Origin: Polynucleobacter meluiroseus
Lineage (GTDB): Bacteria > Pseudomonadota > Gammaproteobacteria > Burkholderiales > Burkholderiaceae
Assembly: GCA_945947155.1 (NCBI GenBank)
Contig: CAMEXM010000014.1
Span: forward strand, 1 to 35,717
Reading direction: 5' to 3'
Length of the DNA: 35,717 nucleotides
Shown: positions 1 to 9,189 of the stretch, in pieces
Numbering within the stretch: position 1 is the stretch's first letter
Layout of the letters: the number at the start of each line of letters is the position of its first letter
Notes under the pieces: model-generated
Seen by the model: the letters and a program-made list of their open reading frames with translations, nothing else
Told to the model about the DNA's origin: nothing
Databases searched by the model: none
Program-made: the position numbers and the translations under genes

Positions 1-115
1 ATTTTTTTCCATCTGGCTTGATCCCAAAACCGCCGCGCCTAAGCTCAGAACCGCTTTGATTGGCCAAGCCTGCGCCCCTTTAATTGTTGCCCCAACCTGT
101 GAGCCATCCCGATGA
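1..115 (+). CDS. 3' end of a chalcone isomerase-like family protein (partial)
   Basis: An open frame enters from the left edge and ends at TGA 113-115, leaving about 37 codons. It contains FFSIWLDPKTAAPKLRTAL, which resembles the C-terminal part of bacterial chalcone isomerase-like proteins (an I/L-W-L-x-P-K-x-x-x-x-x-L-R/K-x-x-L pattern). The stop overlaps the next start as ATGA (112-115), so the two genes are translationally coupled. In related bacteria such a gene often sits beside DUF3833 and DUF2878 genes and a cyclopropane-fatty-acid-synthase-like methyltransferase, which supports the guess. The fragment is too short to be sure of the family. Confidence 0.5.
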   Translation, partial: FFSIWLDPKTAAPKLRTALIGQACAPLIVAPTCEPSR

Positions 116-660
116 AATCCCCATTCCGCTCCGCTTTACTCTGCTTTGCTACCCTGCTGCTCTTGGGTGGCTGTTCTTCGCCCCAAGTCTCGATGTACGC
201 CAAAGAGAAGCCGGCACTCGACCTCACCAGCTATTTTAATGGCACGATTGACGCCTATGGCATTTTTACCAATCGCAGCAACGAGGTGGTGAAGCGCTTT
301 AAGGTAGTTATGAAAGCGAGCTGGGAAGTCAAAGACGGTAAGCGCGTTGGTACTTTAGACGAAGACTTTTTCTATTCCGATGGGACCACCCAAAAACGCA
401 TTTGGACCTTGACCGAAACCGCGCCAGGCGTATTTACTGGAACTGCGGATGATGTCGTTGGTTCGGCTACTGGCCTGATGGCAGGCAATGCATTGAACTG
501 GAAATACACCTTGGCCTTGCCAGTCGACGGCACGGTTTATAACGTGCAATTCGATGACTGGATGTATTTGATGGACGATAAGGTCATGATCAATCGCGCG
601 CAAATGAGCAAGTTTGGCATTTACTTGGGTGAAGTCACCTTGGCTTTTTATAAGCGCTAA
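112..660 (+). CDS. DUF3833 family lipoprotein
   Basis: This is a 182-residue protein with a lipoprotein signal peptide: K2 and R6, a hydrophobic stretch, and the lipobox LGGC with Cys21 as the lipidated residue. The mature part (for example DLTSYFNGTIDAYGIF and the repeated Trp/Tyr-Phe strands) matches my memory of the DUF3833 family, small beta-rich envelope lipoproteins of unknown function. The start overlaps the stop of the preceding chalcone-isomerase-like gene and a DUF2878 gene follows after 21 nt, so the three form one operon. These families commonly travel with genes for lipid modification, which suggests but does not prove a role in envelope lipids. Family call fairly sure; function unknown. 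Confidence 0.85.
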   Translation: MKSPFRSALLCFATLLLLGGCSSPQVSMYAKEKPALDLTSYFNGTIDAYGIFTNRSNEVVKRFKVVMKASWEVKDGKRVGTLDEDFFYSDGTTQKRIWTLTETAPGVFTGTADDVVGSATGLMAGNALNWKYTLALPVDGTVYNVQFDDWMYLMDDKVMINRAQMSKFGIYLGEVTLAFYKR

Positions 661-681
661 GCTGATCTGCTGAGTAACGCC

Positions 682-1212
682 ATGCGTAAATTGATTAACT
701 TTGTTTTGTTCCAGCTGGGCTGGTTTGCTTGCATTTTGGGCGCAGCCCATGGCTACGTCACTGCAGCGGTGCTTTTTTGTGCAGCGGTTGCAACCTTTCA
801 TGTGTGGCAATCCCACAATCGCATCCAGGAGAGCGTGTTACTTCTCAAAATAGGCGTCTTGGGAATAGCTGCTGACACCCTGCTATTGCATACCGGCAGC
901 CTGATTTTTGAGTCAAAAGGGCTCTTGCCCGGTTTATCGCCCATTTGGATGTGGTCCTTATGGATCATCTTGGGGTGCACCCTCAATGAGTCGATGTCCT
1001 GGTTAAAAGGGCGTTTTGTCTTGGCGGCGGTCTTGGGTGCCATTGCAGGCCCCTTATCGTACTTTGCCGGGGTTAAATTAGGCGCCGCGCAATGGGGCGA
1101 TGAAACGCAAGCCATTGTTTTACTTGGAATAATTTGGGCTATTGCAATGCCATTGCTATTTTGGTGGGCAGGAAAAGTACCTGCCAACAAGCCGCCTTTA
1201 TCTATCCAGTAG
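682..1212 (+). CDS. DUF2878 family integral membrane protein
   Basis: This 176-residue protein is mostly hydrophobic. About five membrane segments can be seen, roughly at residues 5-22, 25-41, 52-75, 88-106 and 115-135, with another near 142-165. The opening (LINFVLFQLGWFACILGA) and the W-P-I-W-M-W-like segment are typical of DUF2878 proteins, whose biochemical role is not known. It is the last gene of the operon with the DUF3833 lipoprotein and is followed by the recA promoter region. Its assignment to the inner membrane follows directly from hydropathy; any link to lipid metabolism is inferred only from its neighbours. Confidence 0.82.
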   Translation: MRKLINFVLFQLGWFACILGAAHGYVTAAVLFCAAVATFHVWQSHNRIQESVLLLKIGVLGIAADTLLLHTGSLIFESKGLLPGLSPIWMWSLWIILGCTLNESMSWLKGRFVLAAVLGAIAGPLSYFAGVKLGAAQWGDETQAIVLLGIIWAIAMPLLFWWAGKVPANKPPLSIQ

Positions 1213-1241
1213 GTAAAAAAATAAGCCGAAATAAACAGCGC

Positions 1242-1270
1242 TTGCAATAAGTACTGTTTTTATATACAGT
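1242..1270 (+). promoter_or_regulatory. Probable recA promoter (TTGCAA, 17 bp, TACAGT)
   Basis: TTGCAA at 1242-1247 is separated by 17 bp from TACAGT at 1265-1270. The SOS box covers the spacer and the -10 hexamer, so LexA binding would block RNA polymerase. A leader of roughly 90 nt follows to the recA start. The -10 hexamer is weak, so the exact start of transcription is uncertain. Confidence 0.5.
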
Positions 1271-1271
1271 A
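1252..1271 (+). promoter_or_regulatory. LexA-binding SOS box upstream of recA
   Basis: TACTGTTTTTATATACAGTA is a near-ideal SOS box: CTGT at 1254-1257 and ACAG at 1266-1269, eight AT-only bases between them, and the flanking TA on both sides. It lies 95 bp before recA. LexA repression with induction on DNA damage is the known mode for recA. Two further ACAG-like half sites (1285-1289 and 1298-1301) follow without a matching CTGT partner. Confidence 0.93.
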
Positions 1272-1365
1272 GATCCCAGATTGATACAGGCAGTAGAACA
1301 GTAGAGCAAAGAGGCGGGTTGTACCCCCAATTTAAGGCAAAAGACAAAAAGGCGGAGAGCAAAAG

Positions 1366-2463
1366 ATGGCAATGGACGATAAGAAAAAATCAGCATCATC
1401 GGAATTTGATGGCATGAGCGGCGATAAGCAAAAAGCCTTATCGGCAGCACTCGCGCAAATTGAAAAGCAGTTTGGCAAGGGCTCCATCATGCGTTTGGGC
1501 GATGCTGAAATTAACCAAGATATTCAGGTGGTTTCAAGTGGATCCTTGGGGCTCGACATTGCCCTTGGAGTGGGCGGCCTTGCGCGCGGTCGCGTAATTG
1601 AAATTTACGGGCCGGAGTCTTCTGGAAAAACCACCCTGACATTGCATGCGATTGCCGAAATGCAAAAGATTGGCGGCACCTGTGCATTTATCGATGCAGA
1701 GCATGCACTAGACGTTCAATACGCCTCGCGCCTTGGTGTGGATATCAACAATTTGCTCATCTCTCAGCCAGATACAGGTGAACAGGCTCTCGAAATCGCG
1801 GATGCACTAGTGCGTTCGGGCTCGATCGACTTAATCGTGATTGACTCCGTTGCCGCGTTGGTTCCCCGCGCCGAGATTGAAGGCGATATGGGCGACTCCT
1901 TGCCTGGCTTGCAGGCGCGTTTGATGAGCCAAGCCTTGCGCAAACTAACGGGGACAATCAAGAAAACCAACTCAATGGTGATCTTTATTAATCAGATTCG
2001 CATGAAGATTGGTGTGATGTTTGGTTCCCCAGAAACAACTACGGGTGGTAATGCATTGAAGTTCTATGCCACCATGCGTTTGGATATTCGCCGTATCGGC
2101 AGCATCAAAAAAGGCGATGAGGTGGTTGGCAATGAAACCCGTGTCAAGGTGGTTAAGAACAAGGTTTCACCGCCATTCCGCGAGGCTATTTTTGACATTA
2201 TGTACGGCGCAGGAATTTCACGTGAGGGTGAAATAATCGATATGGGCGTTGAAGCCGATATCGTCGAGAAGTCTGGTTCTTGGTATAGCTATAACGGCGA
2301 CCGCATTGGTCAAGGCAAAGATAATGTTCGTGAATTTCTGAGGGAAAATCCTGAAATTGCGAAAGATATCGAAGCCAAGATTCGTGCCAAGCTGGGCGTT
2401 AAAGCAGGTGTTGCAATCACAGATGCAGTAGACGACACGGAGATTGAATCGGCTGATGCCTGA
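1366..2463 (+). CDS. recA: Recombinase RecA
   Basis: RecA is the ATP-dependent strand-exchange protein of homologous recombination and the co-protease that triggers LexA self-cleavage. The 365-residue product carries [11 protein letters not shown] near residue 36, Walker A GPESSGKT at 82-89, [18 protein letters not shown] (Walker B and loop 1 region), the signature [16 protein letters not shown], and loop 2 with [18 protein letters not shown]. It is about a dozen residues longer than E. coli RecA, through a polar N-terminus before [16 protein letters not shown] and a slightly different acidic tail ending in [15 protein letters not shown] sequence lies about 10 nt upstream of the chosen ATG. 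An SOS box controls it and recX overlaps its 3' end. Confidence 0.99.
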   Translation: MAMDDKKKSASSEFDGMSGDKQKALSAALAQIEKQFGKGSIMRLGDAEINQDIQVVSSGSLGLDIALGVGGLARGRVIEIYGPESSGKTTLTLHAIAEMQKIGGTCAFIDAEHALDVQYASRLGVDINNLLISQPDTGEQALEIADALVRSGSIDLIVIDSVAALVPRAEIEGDMGDSLPGLQARLMSQALRKLTGTIKKTNSMVIFINQIRMKIGVMFGSPETTTGGNALKFYATMRLDIRRIGSIKKGDEVVGNETRVKVVKNKVSPPFREAIFDIMYGAGISREGEIIDMGVEADIVEKSGSWYSYNGDRIGQGKDNVREFLRENPEIAKDIEAKIRAKLGVKAGVAITDAVDDTEIESADA

Positions 2464-3010
2464 TTCAGTACACTCTAAAAAACAAAGCCCGAGTCTCAAA
2501 GCTCGGGCTTTGCGCCTTTTATCGCAGCGTGAGCATAGTCGCGTCGAGTTGGCAAAAAAGCTAAGCACTTACCTAAGCCTTCAAGCCAAGGCAGAGCGTG
2601 CTAGCAATGCACAGGATCGCGATCAAGAGATGGGCCAAACAGATGCTCTAGCGCCATCGCATGAAATGCAAATTACCGCTGTATTGGATGACTTTGAGAA
2701 GCGCGGTTGGCTGTCCGACGCCCGCTTTGCGGAGGCCTTAGTGCGACGGCGCAGTGAGCGCTACGGGGTGCGCAAAATAAAGGATGAATTGCAGCGGGCC
2801 GGCGTCTCAAGCGATGCTTCAGCAGCACTGCTGGATGGACTCAAAAATACCGAATTGAGTCGAGCAAAAGAGCTGTTTGAGCGCAAATTTGGAGGGATTG
2901 CAGAGGACCAGAAAATGCGGGCAAAGCAGTACCGGTTTCTTGTGTCAAAAGGCTTTAACCCCGAAATCGTCGCTAAGGTCATTGGCGGGCGTCAAAAAGG
3001 GGCTGAATAG
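2456..3010 (+). CDS. recX: Regulatory protein RecX
   Basis: RecX binds RecA filaments and limits RecA activity. The chosen ATG at 2456 overlaps the recA stop by eight bases; another ATG at 2444 in the same frame would overlap more. The product (184 residues from 2456) has the family pattern: [23 protein letters not shown], then a helical segment with [42 protein letters not shown], and the third repeat [13 protein letters not shown] [18 protein letters not shown] at the C-terminus. An insertion of about 30 polar residues ([16 protein letters not shown] and onward) separates the first and second helical units, which is longer than usual. A strong hairpin lies inside its first 20 codons. Confidence 0.95.
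   Translation: MPDSVHSKKQSPSLKARALRLLSQREHSRVELAKKLSTYLSLQAKAERASNAQDRDQEMGQTDALAPSHEMQITAVLDDFEKRGWLSDARFAEALVRRRSERYGVRKIKDELQRAGVSSDASAALLDGLKNTELSRAKELFERKFGGIAEDQKMRAKQYRFLVSKGFNPEIVAKVIGGRQKGAE
2483..2512 (+). terminator. Terminator-like hairpin inside the start of recX
   Basis: CAAAGCCCGAG (2483-2493) and CTCGGGCTTTG (2502-2512) form a perfect 11-bp stem with an 8-nt loop. It is followed by CGCCTTTTAT, a weak T-rich tail. It starts 20 nt after the recA stop and encodes the conserved N-terminus of RecX. It would cut most transcripts after recA and let a fraction through to recX, as reported for the recA-recX gap of E. coli. The T-tract is poor, so termination may be partial. Confidence 0.6.
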
Positions 3011-3085
3011 ACCTACAAAATGGCAAATGATGCAGTGCAAAATGATAGACTTACACTCGTTTGCCAATAACCTAATTTTTGTAAG

Positions 3086-3099
3086 TTGACCGCGGTCAA
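3086..3099. promoter_or_regulatory. 14-bp perfect palindrome upstream of sucC
   Basis: TTGACCGCGGTCAA is a perfect palindrome about 80 bp before sucC, in a gene-free stretch (3011-3178) that should hold the sucCD promoter. It could be an operator for a dimeric regulator. TTGACC could also serve as a -35 hexamer, but no good -10 lies at the right distance. The regulator is not identified. Confidence 0.35.
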
Positions 3100-3178
3100 A
3101 TCAGCGAAATTAAGGCGGGAGGCAAAATAGACCTTAATTAACCATTGGCAGCACGCACAGACCGTTTCCGGAGTAACG

Positions 3179-4348
3179 ATGAAAATTCACGAGTATCAGG
3201 GTAAGGCGCTGTTGCGCCAATTTAATGTACCAGTCCCAAACGGCATTCCGGCGCACAGCGTAGATGAAGCGATGGATGCGGCCGCAAAATTGGGTGGTCC
3301 AGTGTGGGTGGTTAAGGCTCAGATTCATGCGGGCGGTCGCGGTAAGGGCGGCGGCGTCAAGCTGGCCAAGAGCATGGATGAAGTCAAAAAATACGCCGCT
3401 GAAATTATGGGCATGCAGCTCAAAACGCATCAAACAGGGCCAGAGGGACAAAAAGTCCGCCGGCTCCTAATTGAAGATGGCGCAGATATTAAAAAAGAGT
3501 ATTACTTCAGCATCGTCACCGACCGTGGCTCACAGAAAAATGTCATCATGGCCTCCAGCGAAGGCGGTATGGACATTGAGGAAGTGGCAGAACACTCCCC
3601 CGAAAAAATCATCAAGGTATTTGTTGATCCATTGCTTGGCTTAACTGACGCCCAGTGTGACACCATTGCCCACGGTATCGGTGTGCCCGAAGGATCCGTT
3701 GCCAAAGCCCGCGAGGTCTTTAAGAACTTATATAAAACGTATTGGGAAACCGACGCTTCTTTGGTGGAAATCAATCCGCTGATTTTGGAAGGCAACGGCA
3801 ACATTAAAGCCTTGGATGCCAAATTTAACTTTGATCCAAATGCTTTATTCCGTCATCCTGAGATTGTGGCGTATCGCGATGAAGATGAAGAAGATCCTGC
3901 CGAAATTGAAGCCTCGAAGTTTGATTTAGCGTACATCTCGTTAGACGGCAACATCGGCTGCCTCGTCAATGGCGCTGGTCTTGCAATGGCCACCATGGAT
4001 ACGATCAAGTTGTTTGGTGGACAGCCAGCCAACTTCCTCGATGTGGGCGGCGGCGCGACTGCAGAAAAGGTGACGGAAGCATTTAAGATCATGCTCAAAA
4101 ATAAGAGCGTGGAAGCTATTTTGGTCAACATCTTCGGCGGCATTATGCGCTGCGATGTAATTGCCGAAGGTGTGGTGACTGCCTGTAAGGCGGTGAATTT
4201 ATCTGTGCCACTAGTCGTGCGCATGAAAGGGACTAACGAAGATTTAGGCAAAAAGATTTTGGCTGAATCCGGTTTGCCGATCATCAGCGCTGACTCCATG
4301 GCAGAAGCAGCAACCAAAGTGGTTGCTGCCGCTAAAAAACAGAAATAA
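3179..4348 (+). CDS. sucC: Succinyl-CoA synthetase (ADP-forming), beta subunit
   Basis: With SucD this enzyme converts succinyl-CoA, ADP or GDP and phosphate to succinate, CoA and nucleoside triphosphate in the TCA cycle. The 389-residue length is typical. The sequence opens with [20 protein letters not shown], has the ATP-grasp segment [20 protein letters not shown] (about residues 42-61) and LVEINPLIL, and ends with the ligase domain containing [17 protein letters not shown] and [18 protein letters not shown] purine-rich CCGGAG lies 6-11 nt before the ATG. sucD follows 14 nt downstream in the same operon. Confidence 0.98.
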   Translation: MKIHEYQGKALLRQFNVPVPNGIPAHSVDEAMDAAAKLGGPVWVVKAQIHAGGRGKGGGVKLAKSMDEVKKYAAEIMGMQLKTHQTGPEGQKVRRLLIEDGADIKKEYYFSIVTDRGSQKNVIMASSEGGMDIEEVAEHSPEKIIKVFVDPLLGLTDAQCDTIAHGIGVPEGSVAKAREVFKNLYKTYWETDASLVEINPLILEGNGNIKALDAKFNFDPNALFRHPEIVAYRDEDEEDPAEIEASKFDLAYISLDGNIGCLVNGAGLAMATMDTIKLFGGQPANFLDVGGGATAEKVTEAFKIMLKNKSVEAILVNIFGGIMRCDVIAEGVVTACKAVNLSVPLVVRMKGTNEDLGKKILAESGLPIISADSMAEAATKVVAAAKKQK

Positions 4349-4362
4349 TCAAGGAAATCACC

Positions 4363-5256
4363 ATGTCAATTTTGATTAATAAAAATACAAAAGTAATTAC
4401 GCAGGGCATTACCGGTAAGACCGGACAGTTTCATACTGAGAAGTGCCAAGAGTATGCAAACGGAAAAAATTGTTTCGTAGCGGGCGTAAATCCCAAAAAA
4501 GCGGGCGAGTCCATTTTTAACATTCCTATTTACGGCACCGTGAAAGAGGCGGCCCAGCAAACTGGTGCAACCACGTCGGTTATTTATGTACCGCCTCCGG
4601 GCGCTGCAGCAGCGATTTGGGAAGCAGTTGAGGCTGACTTGGATTTTGTGATCTGCATTACCGAAGGCATACCAGTGCGCGATATGCTGGAAGTGCGCAA
4701 TAAGATGGCGCAAAAGGAAGCGAAGGGCGGTAAGAAGACCTTATTGCTCGGCCCCAATTGCCCAGGGATTATTACCCCCGATGAAATCAAGATCGGCATC
4801 ATGCCGGGCCACATTCATAAAAAAGGCCGCATTGGCGTTGTCAGTCGTTCGGGTACGTTGACGTATGAAGCCGTTGGCCAACTAAGTGCGATTGGCTTAG
4901 GTCAGTCGACTGCAGTCGGTATTGGTGGCGACCCCATCAATGGACTGAAGCACATCGACATCATGCGCATGTTCAACGACGATCCTGAAACCGATGCCGT
5001 GATCATGATTGGTGAAATCGGCGGACCAGACGAGGCTGAGGCAGCCCTTTGGTGCAAAGACAATATGAAAAAACCCATTGTTGGTTTTATTGCTGGTGTG
5101 ACGGCGCCTCCTGGAAAGCGCATGGGCCATGCGGGTGCGTTGATTTCGGGTGGTGCGGATACTGCGGATGCCAAGTTGGCAGTCATGGAAGAGTGCGGCT
5201 TTAAGGTCACGCGCAATCCATCCGAGATGGCTAGCCTGTTAAAGGCCATGATTTAG
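4363..5256 (+). CDS. sucD: Succinyl-CoA synthetase (ADP-forming), alpha subunit
   Basis: SucD binds CoA and carries the phosphohistidine of the enzyme. The 297-residue protein has the N-terminal CoA-binding Rossmann fold ([26 protein letters not shown]), the [12 protein letters not shown] loop, [13 protein letters not shown], and the active-site segment [10 protein letters not shown], in which His256 is the expected phosphorylated residue. AAGGAAA about 6 nt upstream decides the start. Its neighbour sucC encodes the partner subunit. Nothing unusual was seen. Confidence 0.98.
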   Translation: MSILINKNTKVITQGITGKTGQFHTEKCQEYANGKNCFVAGVNPKKAGESIFNIPIYGTVKEAAQQTGATTSVIYVPPPGAAAAIWEAVEADLDFVICITEGIPVRDMLEVRNKMAQKEAKGGKKTLLLGPNCPGIITPDEIKIGIMPGHIHKKGRIGVVSRSGTLTYEAVGQLSAIGLGQSTAVGIGGDPINGLKHIDIMRMFNDDPETDAVIMIGEIGGPDEAEAALWCKDNMKKPIVGFIAGVTAPPGKRMGHAGALISGGADTADAKLAVMEECGFKVTRNPSEMASLLKAMI

Positions 5257-5316
5257 CTTTAAGCAGTTGTTTACTGGTAGTAGTTGTTCAACACATAATA
5301 ATTATTAGAGGATGAC

Positions 5317-6018
5317 ATGGAATTTCTTGCAATGTTAGATTGGTCTGTAGTCTTACAGATCATTTTGATTGATATTTTGCTGGGTGGTGACAATGCGGTA
5401 ATCATTGCATTGGCCTGCCGTAACTTACACCCCAATCAACGTCGCGCTGGTATTTTGTGGGGTACGGCTGGAGCGATTATTTTACGTATCGTCTTGACTA
5501 TATTCGCCGTAACACTCTTGCAAATTCCCTATCTGAAGGTAGTCGGTGCTTTATTGCTACTCTGGATTGGTTACAAGTTATTGGCAGATGCCGGCGGCCA
5601 CGACGAGAATGACTTAGAAGCGCCAGATAAGTTATTTGCAGCGGTAAAAACCATCATCGTTGCTGACTTGGTCATGAGCCTTGATAACGTCCTGGCGATT
5701 GCAGGTGCCGCAGGGCAAGTAGATGACCAGGCGCATCAATTTGGCTATATCGTCTTTGGCTTAATCGTTTCGGTACCCATCATTATTGCCGGCAGCCGCC
5801 TCGTATTATTCCTGATCGATCGTTTTCCGATCATTGTGACGGCAGGCGCCGGATTGCTCGGCTGGATTGCGGGCGGTATGTTGCTGACTGACCCTGGCAT
5901 GATCAAGCATTTCGGCGAGGGCATTCAAGACTACGGCTTAATTGCTGGCATTATTGGTGCGCTGGGTGTCATGATTGTGGGCGAGCTTGCCAAGCGTAAA
6001 GCCCAAAAGGCCCATTAA
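5317..6018 (+). CDS. TerC/YjbE family integral membrane protein
   Basis: A 233-residue membrane protein of the TerC family, which includes proteins tied to metal (mainly manganese) export and to tellurite resistance. The typical first-helix signature is present, DILLGGDNAVIIALACR (about residues 19-35), and a second acidic signature, DLVMSLDNVLAIAGAAG, comes near residues 116-132; these paired D-N motifs are thought to line a metal site. About seven membrane helices can be seen. A short charged loop (GGHDENDLEAPDK) divides the halves. AGAGGA lies 6-11 nt upstream of ATG 5317. It stands alone after sucCD with an inverted repeat behind it. Substrate not determinable from sequence. Confidence 0.9.
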   Translation: MEFLAMLDWSVVLQIILIDILLGGDNAVIIALACRNLHPNQRRAGILWGTAGAIILRIVLTIFAVTLLQIPYLKVVGALLLLWIGYKLLADAGGHDENDLEAPDKLFAAVKTIIVADLVMSLDNVLAIAGAAGQVDDQAHQFGYIVFGLIVSVPIIIAGSRLVLFLIDRFPIIVTAGAGLLGWIAGGMLLTDPGMIKHFGEGIQDYGLIAGIIGALGVMIVGELAKRKAQKAH

Positions 6019-6066
6019 GAAGCAGTAAGGCCGTACACTAAAATCAGAGTAATCTGATGCGGTTAG

Positions 6067-6125
6067 TCCCCTAGTCAGTGGGCTCTTTGTTAGATCATCG
6101 AGCTCCATTCACTAGGGGATTTTTA
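6067..6125 (+). terminator. Imperfect long inverted repeat with T-tract between terC and the pilin gene
   Basis: The arms 6067-6085 and 6100-6119 are nearly complementary (outer TCCCCTAGT with ACTAGGGGA is perfect, inner part imperfect), with a 14-nt loop and TTTTTA after the second arm. It looks like the terminator of terC. It ends only 5 nt before the pilin ATG, so it could equally be a structured 5' leader of the pilin mRNA. A smaller hairpin, ATCAGA-GTAA-TCTGAT, lies at 6043-6058. Confidence 0.6.
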
Positions 6126-6130
6126 TTGAG

Positions 6131-6643
6131 ATGACACAACACAACGAGAACGCTATTAGAAACACAGAGAAAAACGGATTTACCTTAATTGAGGTCATGG
6201 TGGTTGTTGCCATTATCGGAATTTTGGTTGCCGTTGCGGTACCACAGTATCAAGATTACATTGCGCGTAGTCGCGTGATTGAAGGCATGAATTTATCGTC
6301 TAGCGCTAAGCTCGCTGTAACCGAAGCATTTGCCAGTCGGGGCGTAGCACCCATGAACGACGCAACCCAAGGGGCCTTTAGTTTTGCGCCAACACGCAGC
6401 GTCAAGGACATTGAGATTTTGCAGTCCGGTGCCATTGCGATTGATTTTCAGGGGACGGTTTCGCAAGAAGGAAGTAATAGTCTAGTACTGATCCCAACCA
6501 ACTATCCGGATGCCGCCATGCCGGCGTTGCTGGATTTGTCGAAGCCTGAAGGCGAAACGTGGTCGGGGGGCTGGTCATGCCGTTCGGCGATGAGTACTCT
6601 GCCTCAACCCTTGCTACCATCCGAGTGCCGTACTTCGAGGTAA
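6131..6643 (+). CDS. Type IV pilin (PilA-like, pilin family)
   Basis: This is a structural type IV pilin or closely related minor pilin. Its 16-residue charged leader ends in KNG, and the prepilin peptidase site [32 protein letters not shown] is textbook: Phe at +1, Glu at +5 and a hydrophobic N-terminal helix. The 170-residue length is usual. Two cysteines near the C-terminus (GWSCRS and PSECRTSR) would close the D-region disulfide loop. The leader is longer than the usual 6-10 residues, but no later start exists. GAG just before the ATG is a weak ribosome site, and the hairpin at 6067-6125 is immediately upstream. Major versus minor pilin cannot be told. Confidence 0.9.
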   Translation: MTQHNENAIRNTEKNGFTLIEVMVVVAIIGILVAVAVPQYQDYIARSRVIEGMNLSSSAKLAVTEAFASRGVAPMNDATQGAFSFAPTRSVKDIEILQSGAIAIDFQGTVSQEGSNSLVLIPTNYPDAAMPALLDLSKPEGETWSGGWSCRSAMSTLPQPLLPSECRTSR

Positions 6644-6655
6644 TGCAGTGAAGAG

Positions 6656-6689
6656 TGGCGGCTTTTTTCTGAAAAGGAATTTGCCGCCA
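6656..6689. terminator. Possible bidirectional terminator between pilin and a small leftward gene
   Basis: TGGCGGC (6656-6662) pairs with GCCGCCA (6683-6689) around a 20-nt loop that contains its own TTTT/AAAA pairing. It lies between the pilin stop and the stop of the leftward gene at 6704, where a terminator shared by both would be expected. The outer T-tract is weak. Confidence 0.4.
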
Positions 6690-6703
6690 TTTATAAGATC
6701 AAC

Positions 6704-6904
6704 TTATTTTCTGCGCTTCTTCCAGGAATAATCCATTCCATCGGGGCACTTTCCGTCCGTAACCCCAGTAGCACCAAATACTCCCACCACTTCTTTGCCA
6801 TCAAATTGAATGGTGACAAATTCTCCCAACTCTTTAGCAAACGCCATTGCTTCATCTAAGGAGTTGAATTGATGCGTGTTTAGATTGTGTTTGACTATTA
6901 CCAA
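6704..6904 (-). CDS. Small uncharacterised soluble protein
   Basis: A 66-codon frame starting at TTG (6904), with the next in-frame ATG only at codon 20. The product has a plausible compact alpha-beta pattern: FNSLDEAMAFAKELG helix, then EFVTIQFDGKEVVGVFGATGV strands, then a basic end, YSWKKRRK. It looks like a real protein because of its ordered residue use and its position, filling the gap between the pilin terminator and moaC. I recognise no family. No good ribosome site is seen before the TTG, so the start is uncertain. It may share transcription with moaC, whose start lies about 520 bp upstream in the same direction. Confidence 0.65.
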   Translation of the reverse strand: MVIVKHNLNTHQFNSLDEAMAFAKELGEFVTIQFDGKEVVGVFGATGVTDGKCPDGMDYSWKKRRK

Positions 6905-6943
6905 GAAAGACTTTTGCAGTAGAGAAAAAGGGTGTGAAGCAGC

Positions 6944-7423
6944 TTACTTTGTTGCTACCCAAGTACCACTCTTGCCACCACTCTTTTCTAAGAGCTTGAC
7001 ATCACCCATCACCATGCCACGGTCGACTGCTTTGCACATGTCATAGATGGTGAGTAGGGCAACCTGGACTGCGGTCAGGGCTTCCATTTCGACGCCAGTA
7101 GGCCCGGTGGTTTCAGCCTGCACTTGGCAGCGAATGCTATTGCTGCTTCGGTCGAGTTCAAATTGCAGGCTGACGTGGCTCAGTGCCAATGGATGACACA
7201 AGGGAATGAGATCCGAGGTTTTCTTGGATGCCTGAATACCGGCAATGCGGGCGATGCCTAAAACATCCCCTTTTTTGTGGTTACCGGCCTCAACCAAGTC
7301 AAAGGTGGCTGGCAGCATGGAAATGCTGCCCGTAGCGATAGCTATACGGTGGGTATTGGGCTTGTCGCCAACATTGACCATGTGGGCTTGGCCTGAGGAA
7401 TCAAAATGAGTCAGTGGGTTCAT
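6944..7423 (-). CDS. moaC: Cyclic pyranopterin monophosphate synthase MoaC
   Basis: MoaC closes the second ring of cyclic pyranopterin monophosphate, the second step of molybdenum cofactor synthesis, acting on the product of MoaA. The 159-residue product has the family motifs: [17 protein letters not shown] at the N-terminus, [49 protein letters not shown] and the end loop [12 protein letters not shown]. It is divergent from the M48 protease gene, with 23 bp between the two starts, so the two promoters must overlap the coding regions or each other. No other molybdopterin gene is in the window. Confidence 0.97.
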   Translation of the reverse strand: MNPLTHFDSSGQAHMVNVGDKPNTHRIAIATGSISMLPATFDLVEAGNHKKGDVLGIARIAGIQASKKTSDLIPLCHPLALSHVSLQFELDRSSNSIRCQVQAETTGPTGVEMEALTAVQVALLTIYDMCKAVDRGMVMGDVKLLEKSGGKSGTWVATK

Positions 7424-7446
7424 GAAATAGGTTTTACCATAGAGGG

Positions 7447-9174
7447 ATGGGGATCGTAAAACCAGCCTATTTTAAGTGGATGCAAAAACCGGTGCTATTG
7501 GGCGTTGGGCGGAAATGCGTGGCCCTGCACTTGATTTTTGCAATGGGCCTTGCGGGTGCCCAAGCACCCCTGCCAAAAGCGCCAGGCTCGGAAGTAGTCG
7601 TAGAGGGTAATTCCGCGGCCCTTCAGAATTTGGGGCGTGCGGTTCAATCGCAAGAGGCCCAATCCTCGTTTCTACCGAATAAAAATACACTGCGCACACA
7701 ACCCAACTTAGTGTTGCCAGACATGGGTGATCCGGGTGGCGACGCTTTAAGTCCCATCGACGAGCGCCGCATTGGTGAGCGCATCATGCGGGAAATCCGT
7801 GCCGACCCCGATTACTCGAATGACTTGTCAATCTATGACTTTCTGAATCAAATGGATCGCCGCTTATTGCAGGCAGCCAAACGCTTACAGTTGGGCGGAG
7901 CTAATGCCTTGGGTAGCGCCCAATACAACTTTGAAGTTTTTGCAGTCAAAGAGCCAAGCATAAATGCGTTTGCACTGCCCGGTGGCTTTATTGGTTTTCA
8001 TGCGGGGCTCTTGGTTGCCGCTGAAACGGAGTCTGAGGTTGCCTCCGTTATGGGCCATGAGATCGGCCACGTACTGCAGCGGCACATTGCGCGATCCATG
8101 GACAAGCAGGCTATGAACACCATGATTGCCATCGCCGGTATGGTGCTGGGCGCTTTAGCTGCCTCTAGCAACCCATCGGCAGCTATCGGTTTAATGCGCG
8201 GCGGGCAAGCCTTATCCATTCAGAATCAGCTGGCCTATTCCCGGGACGCTGAGCGTGAAGCCGATCGGATTGGCTTTTTGATTTTGGAGGGCAGTGGTTA
8301 CGACGTCAATGGCATGCCTGCCTTTTTTCAGCGTTTACAAAAAGCCACCAGCATTATGGACAGCGGCGTACCAGCTTATGTTCGAACCCATCCCCTCACT
8401 ATTGACCGTATCGCCGATATGCAAGATCGAGTACGCATGGTAAATGCCAAGACTGTGCCTAGCTCATTGGAGTTTTATTTAATTAAAGCGCGCGCTCGCC
8501 TCGATCAACAAAAGGGCTCTAGCGGATTGTTTGATGCCCGTAATATTTTTGAAAGTTCTAGTAAGCAAGCCTCACCCATAAAACAGATGGAAGGATTTTA
8601 TGGACTTGCTTTGGTTGCGCAGCGCCAAGGCAAAGTGGATATTGCTGAAAGCTATTTGCAAAAAACCCGGCAGATTATGCAAGCTGCAGCCGCACCGGGC
8701 TCACCATTAACGCGCCAAAGTGTGGCGCTGGATACCACGGCATCGGAATTGGCTTTGGCCAAAGGTAAGCCCCAAGAGGCACTGCAGATTGCACACGTAA
8801 CATTGCGTGCCTACCCAGAATCATTTGCAGCAGCAGTCGCCATGATTCAGGCGGAGCTCAAGCTGGGTAAAACCGACGAAGCCATCAGCTGGCTTCGAAG
8901 CCGCACCAAGCTACAGCCGGGTGAAACCATTTGGTGGACGTTGTTAGCGGATGCCTATAACCAGAGCAATAACGTGGCCTTACGGCATTACGCCATGGGA
9001 GAAAAGTTTGCCTTAACTGGTGCATGGCCTTCAGCAATTGAGCAGCTGCGGATTGCAAGGGCTGCTGGTGGAAATAATTTTTACCAAGGCTCGACGATTG
9101 ATGCGCGCCTGCGGGAGTTTCAGAAAATGTACCTAGAAGAACAGCGCGAGGATGCCAAAAGCAGGGGAGGCTAA
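7447..9174 (+). CDS. Periplasmic M48-family zinc metalloprotease with repeat C-terminus (BepA/YfgC-like)
   Basis: A 575-residue exported protease. The N-terminus has a signal-like hydrophobic segment at residues 23-40 (cleavage probably after GAQA). The peptidase domain holds HEIGH at 204-208 (zinc ligands His204, His208; catalytic Glu205) and the third ligand Glu271 in EADRIG. The C-terminal 250 residues are a run of helical hairpins typical of TPR repeats. BepA proteins of this layout degrade or help assemble outer-membrane proteins such as LptD and BamA; that role is inferred. ATG 7480 (codon 12) is an alternative start. The gene stands alone, divergent from moaC and converging with a DUF2946-type gene. 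Confidence 0.92.
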   Translation: MGIVKPAYFKWMQKPVLLGVGRKCVALHLIFAMGLAGAQAPLPKAPGSEVVVEGNSAALQNLGRAVQSQEAQSSFLPNKNTLRTQPNLVLPDMGDPGGDALSPIDERRIGERIMREIRADPDYSNDLSIYDFLNQMDRRLLQAAKRLQLGGANALGSAQYNFEVFAVKEPSINAFALPGGFIGFHAGLLVAAETESEVASVMGHEIGHVLQRHIARSMDKQAMNTMIAIAGMVLGALAASSNPSAAIGLMRGGQALSIQNQLAYSRDAEREADRIGFLILEGSGYDVNGMPAFFQRLQKATSIMDSGVPAYVRTHPLTIDRIADMQDRVRMVNAKTVPSSLEFYLIKARARLDQQKGSSGLFDARNIFESSSKQASPIKQMEGFYGLALVAQRQGKVDIAESYLQKTRQIMQAAAAPGSPLTRQSVALDTTASELALAKGKPQEALQIAHVTLRAYPESFAAAVAMIQAELKLGKTDEAISWLRSRTKLQPGETIWWTLLADAYNQSNNVALRHYAMGEKFALTGAWPSAIEQLRIARAAGGNNFYQGSTIDARLREFQKMYLEEQREDAKSRGG

Positions 9175-9189
9175 TCCTGTATTAACCGC

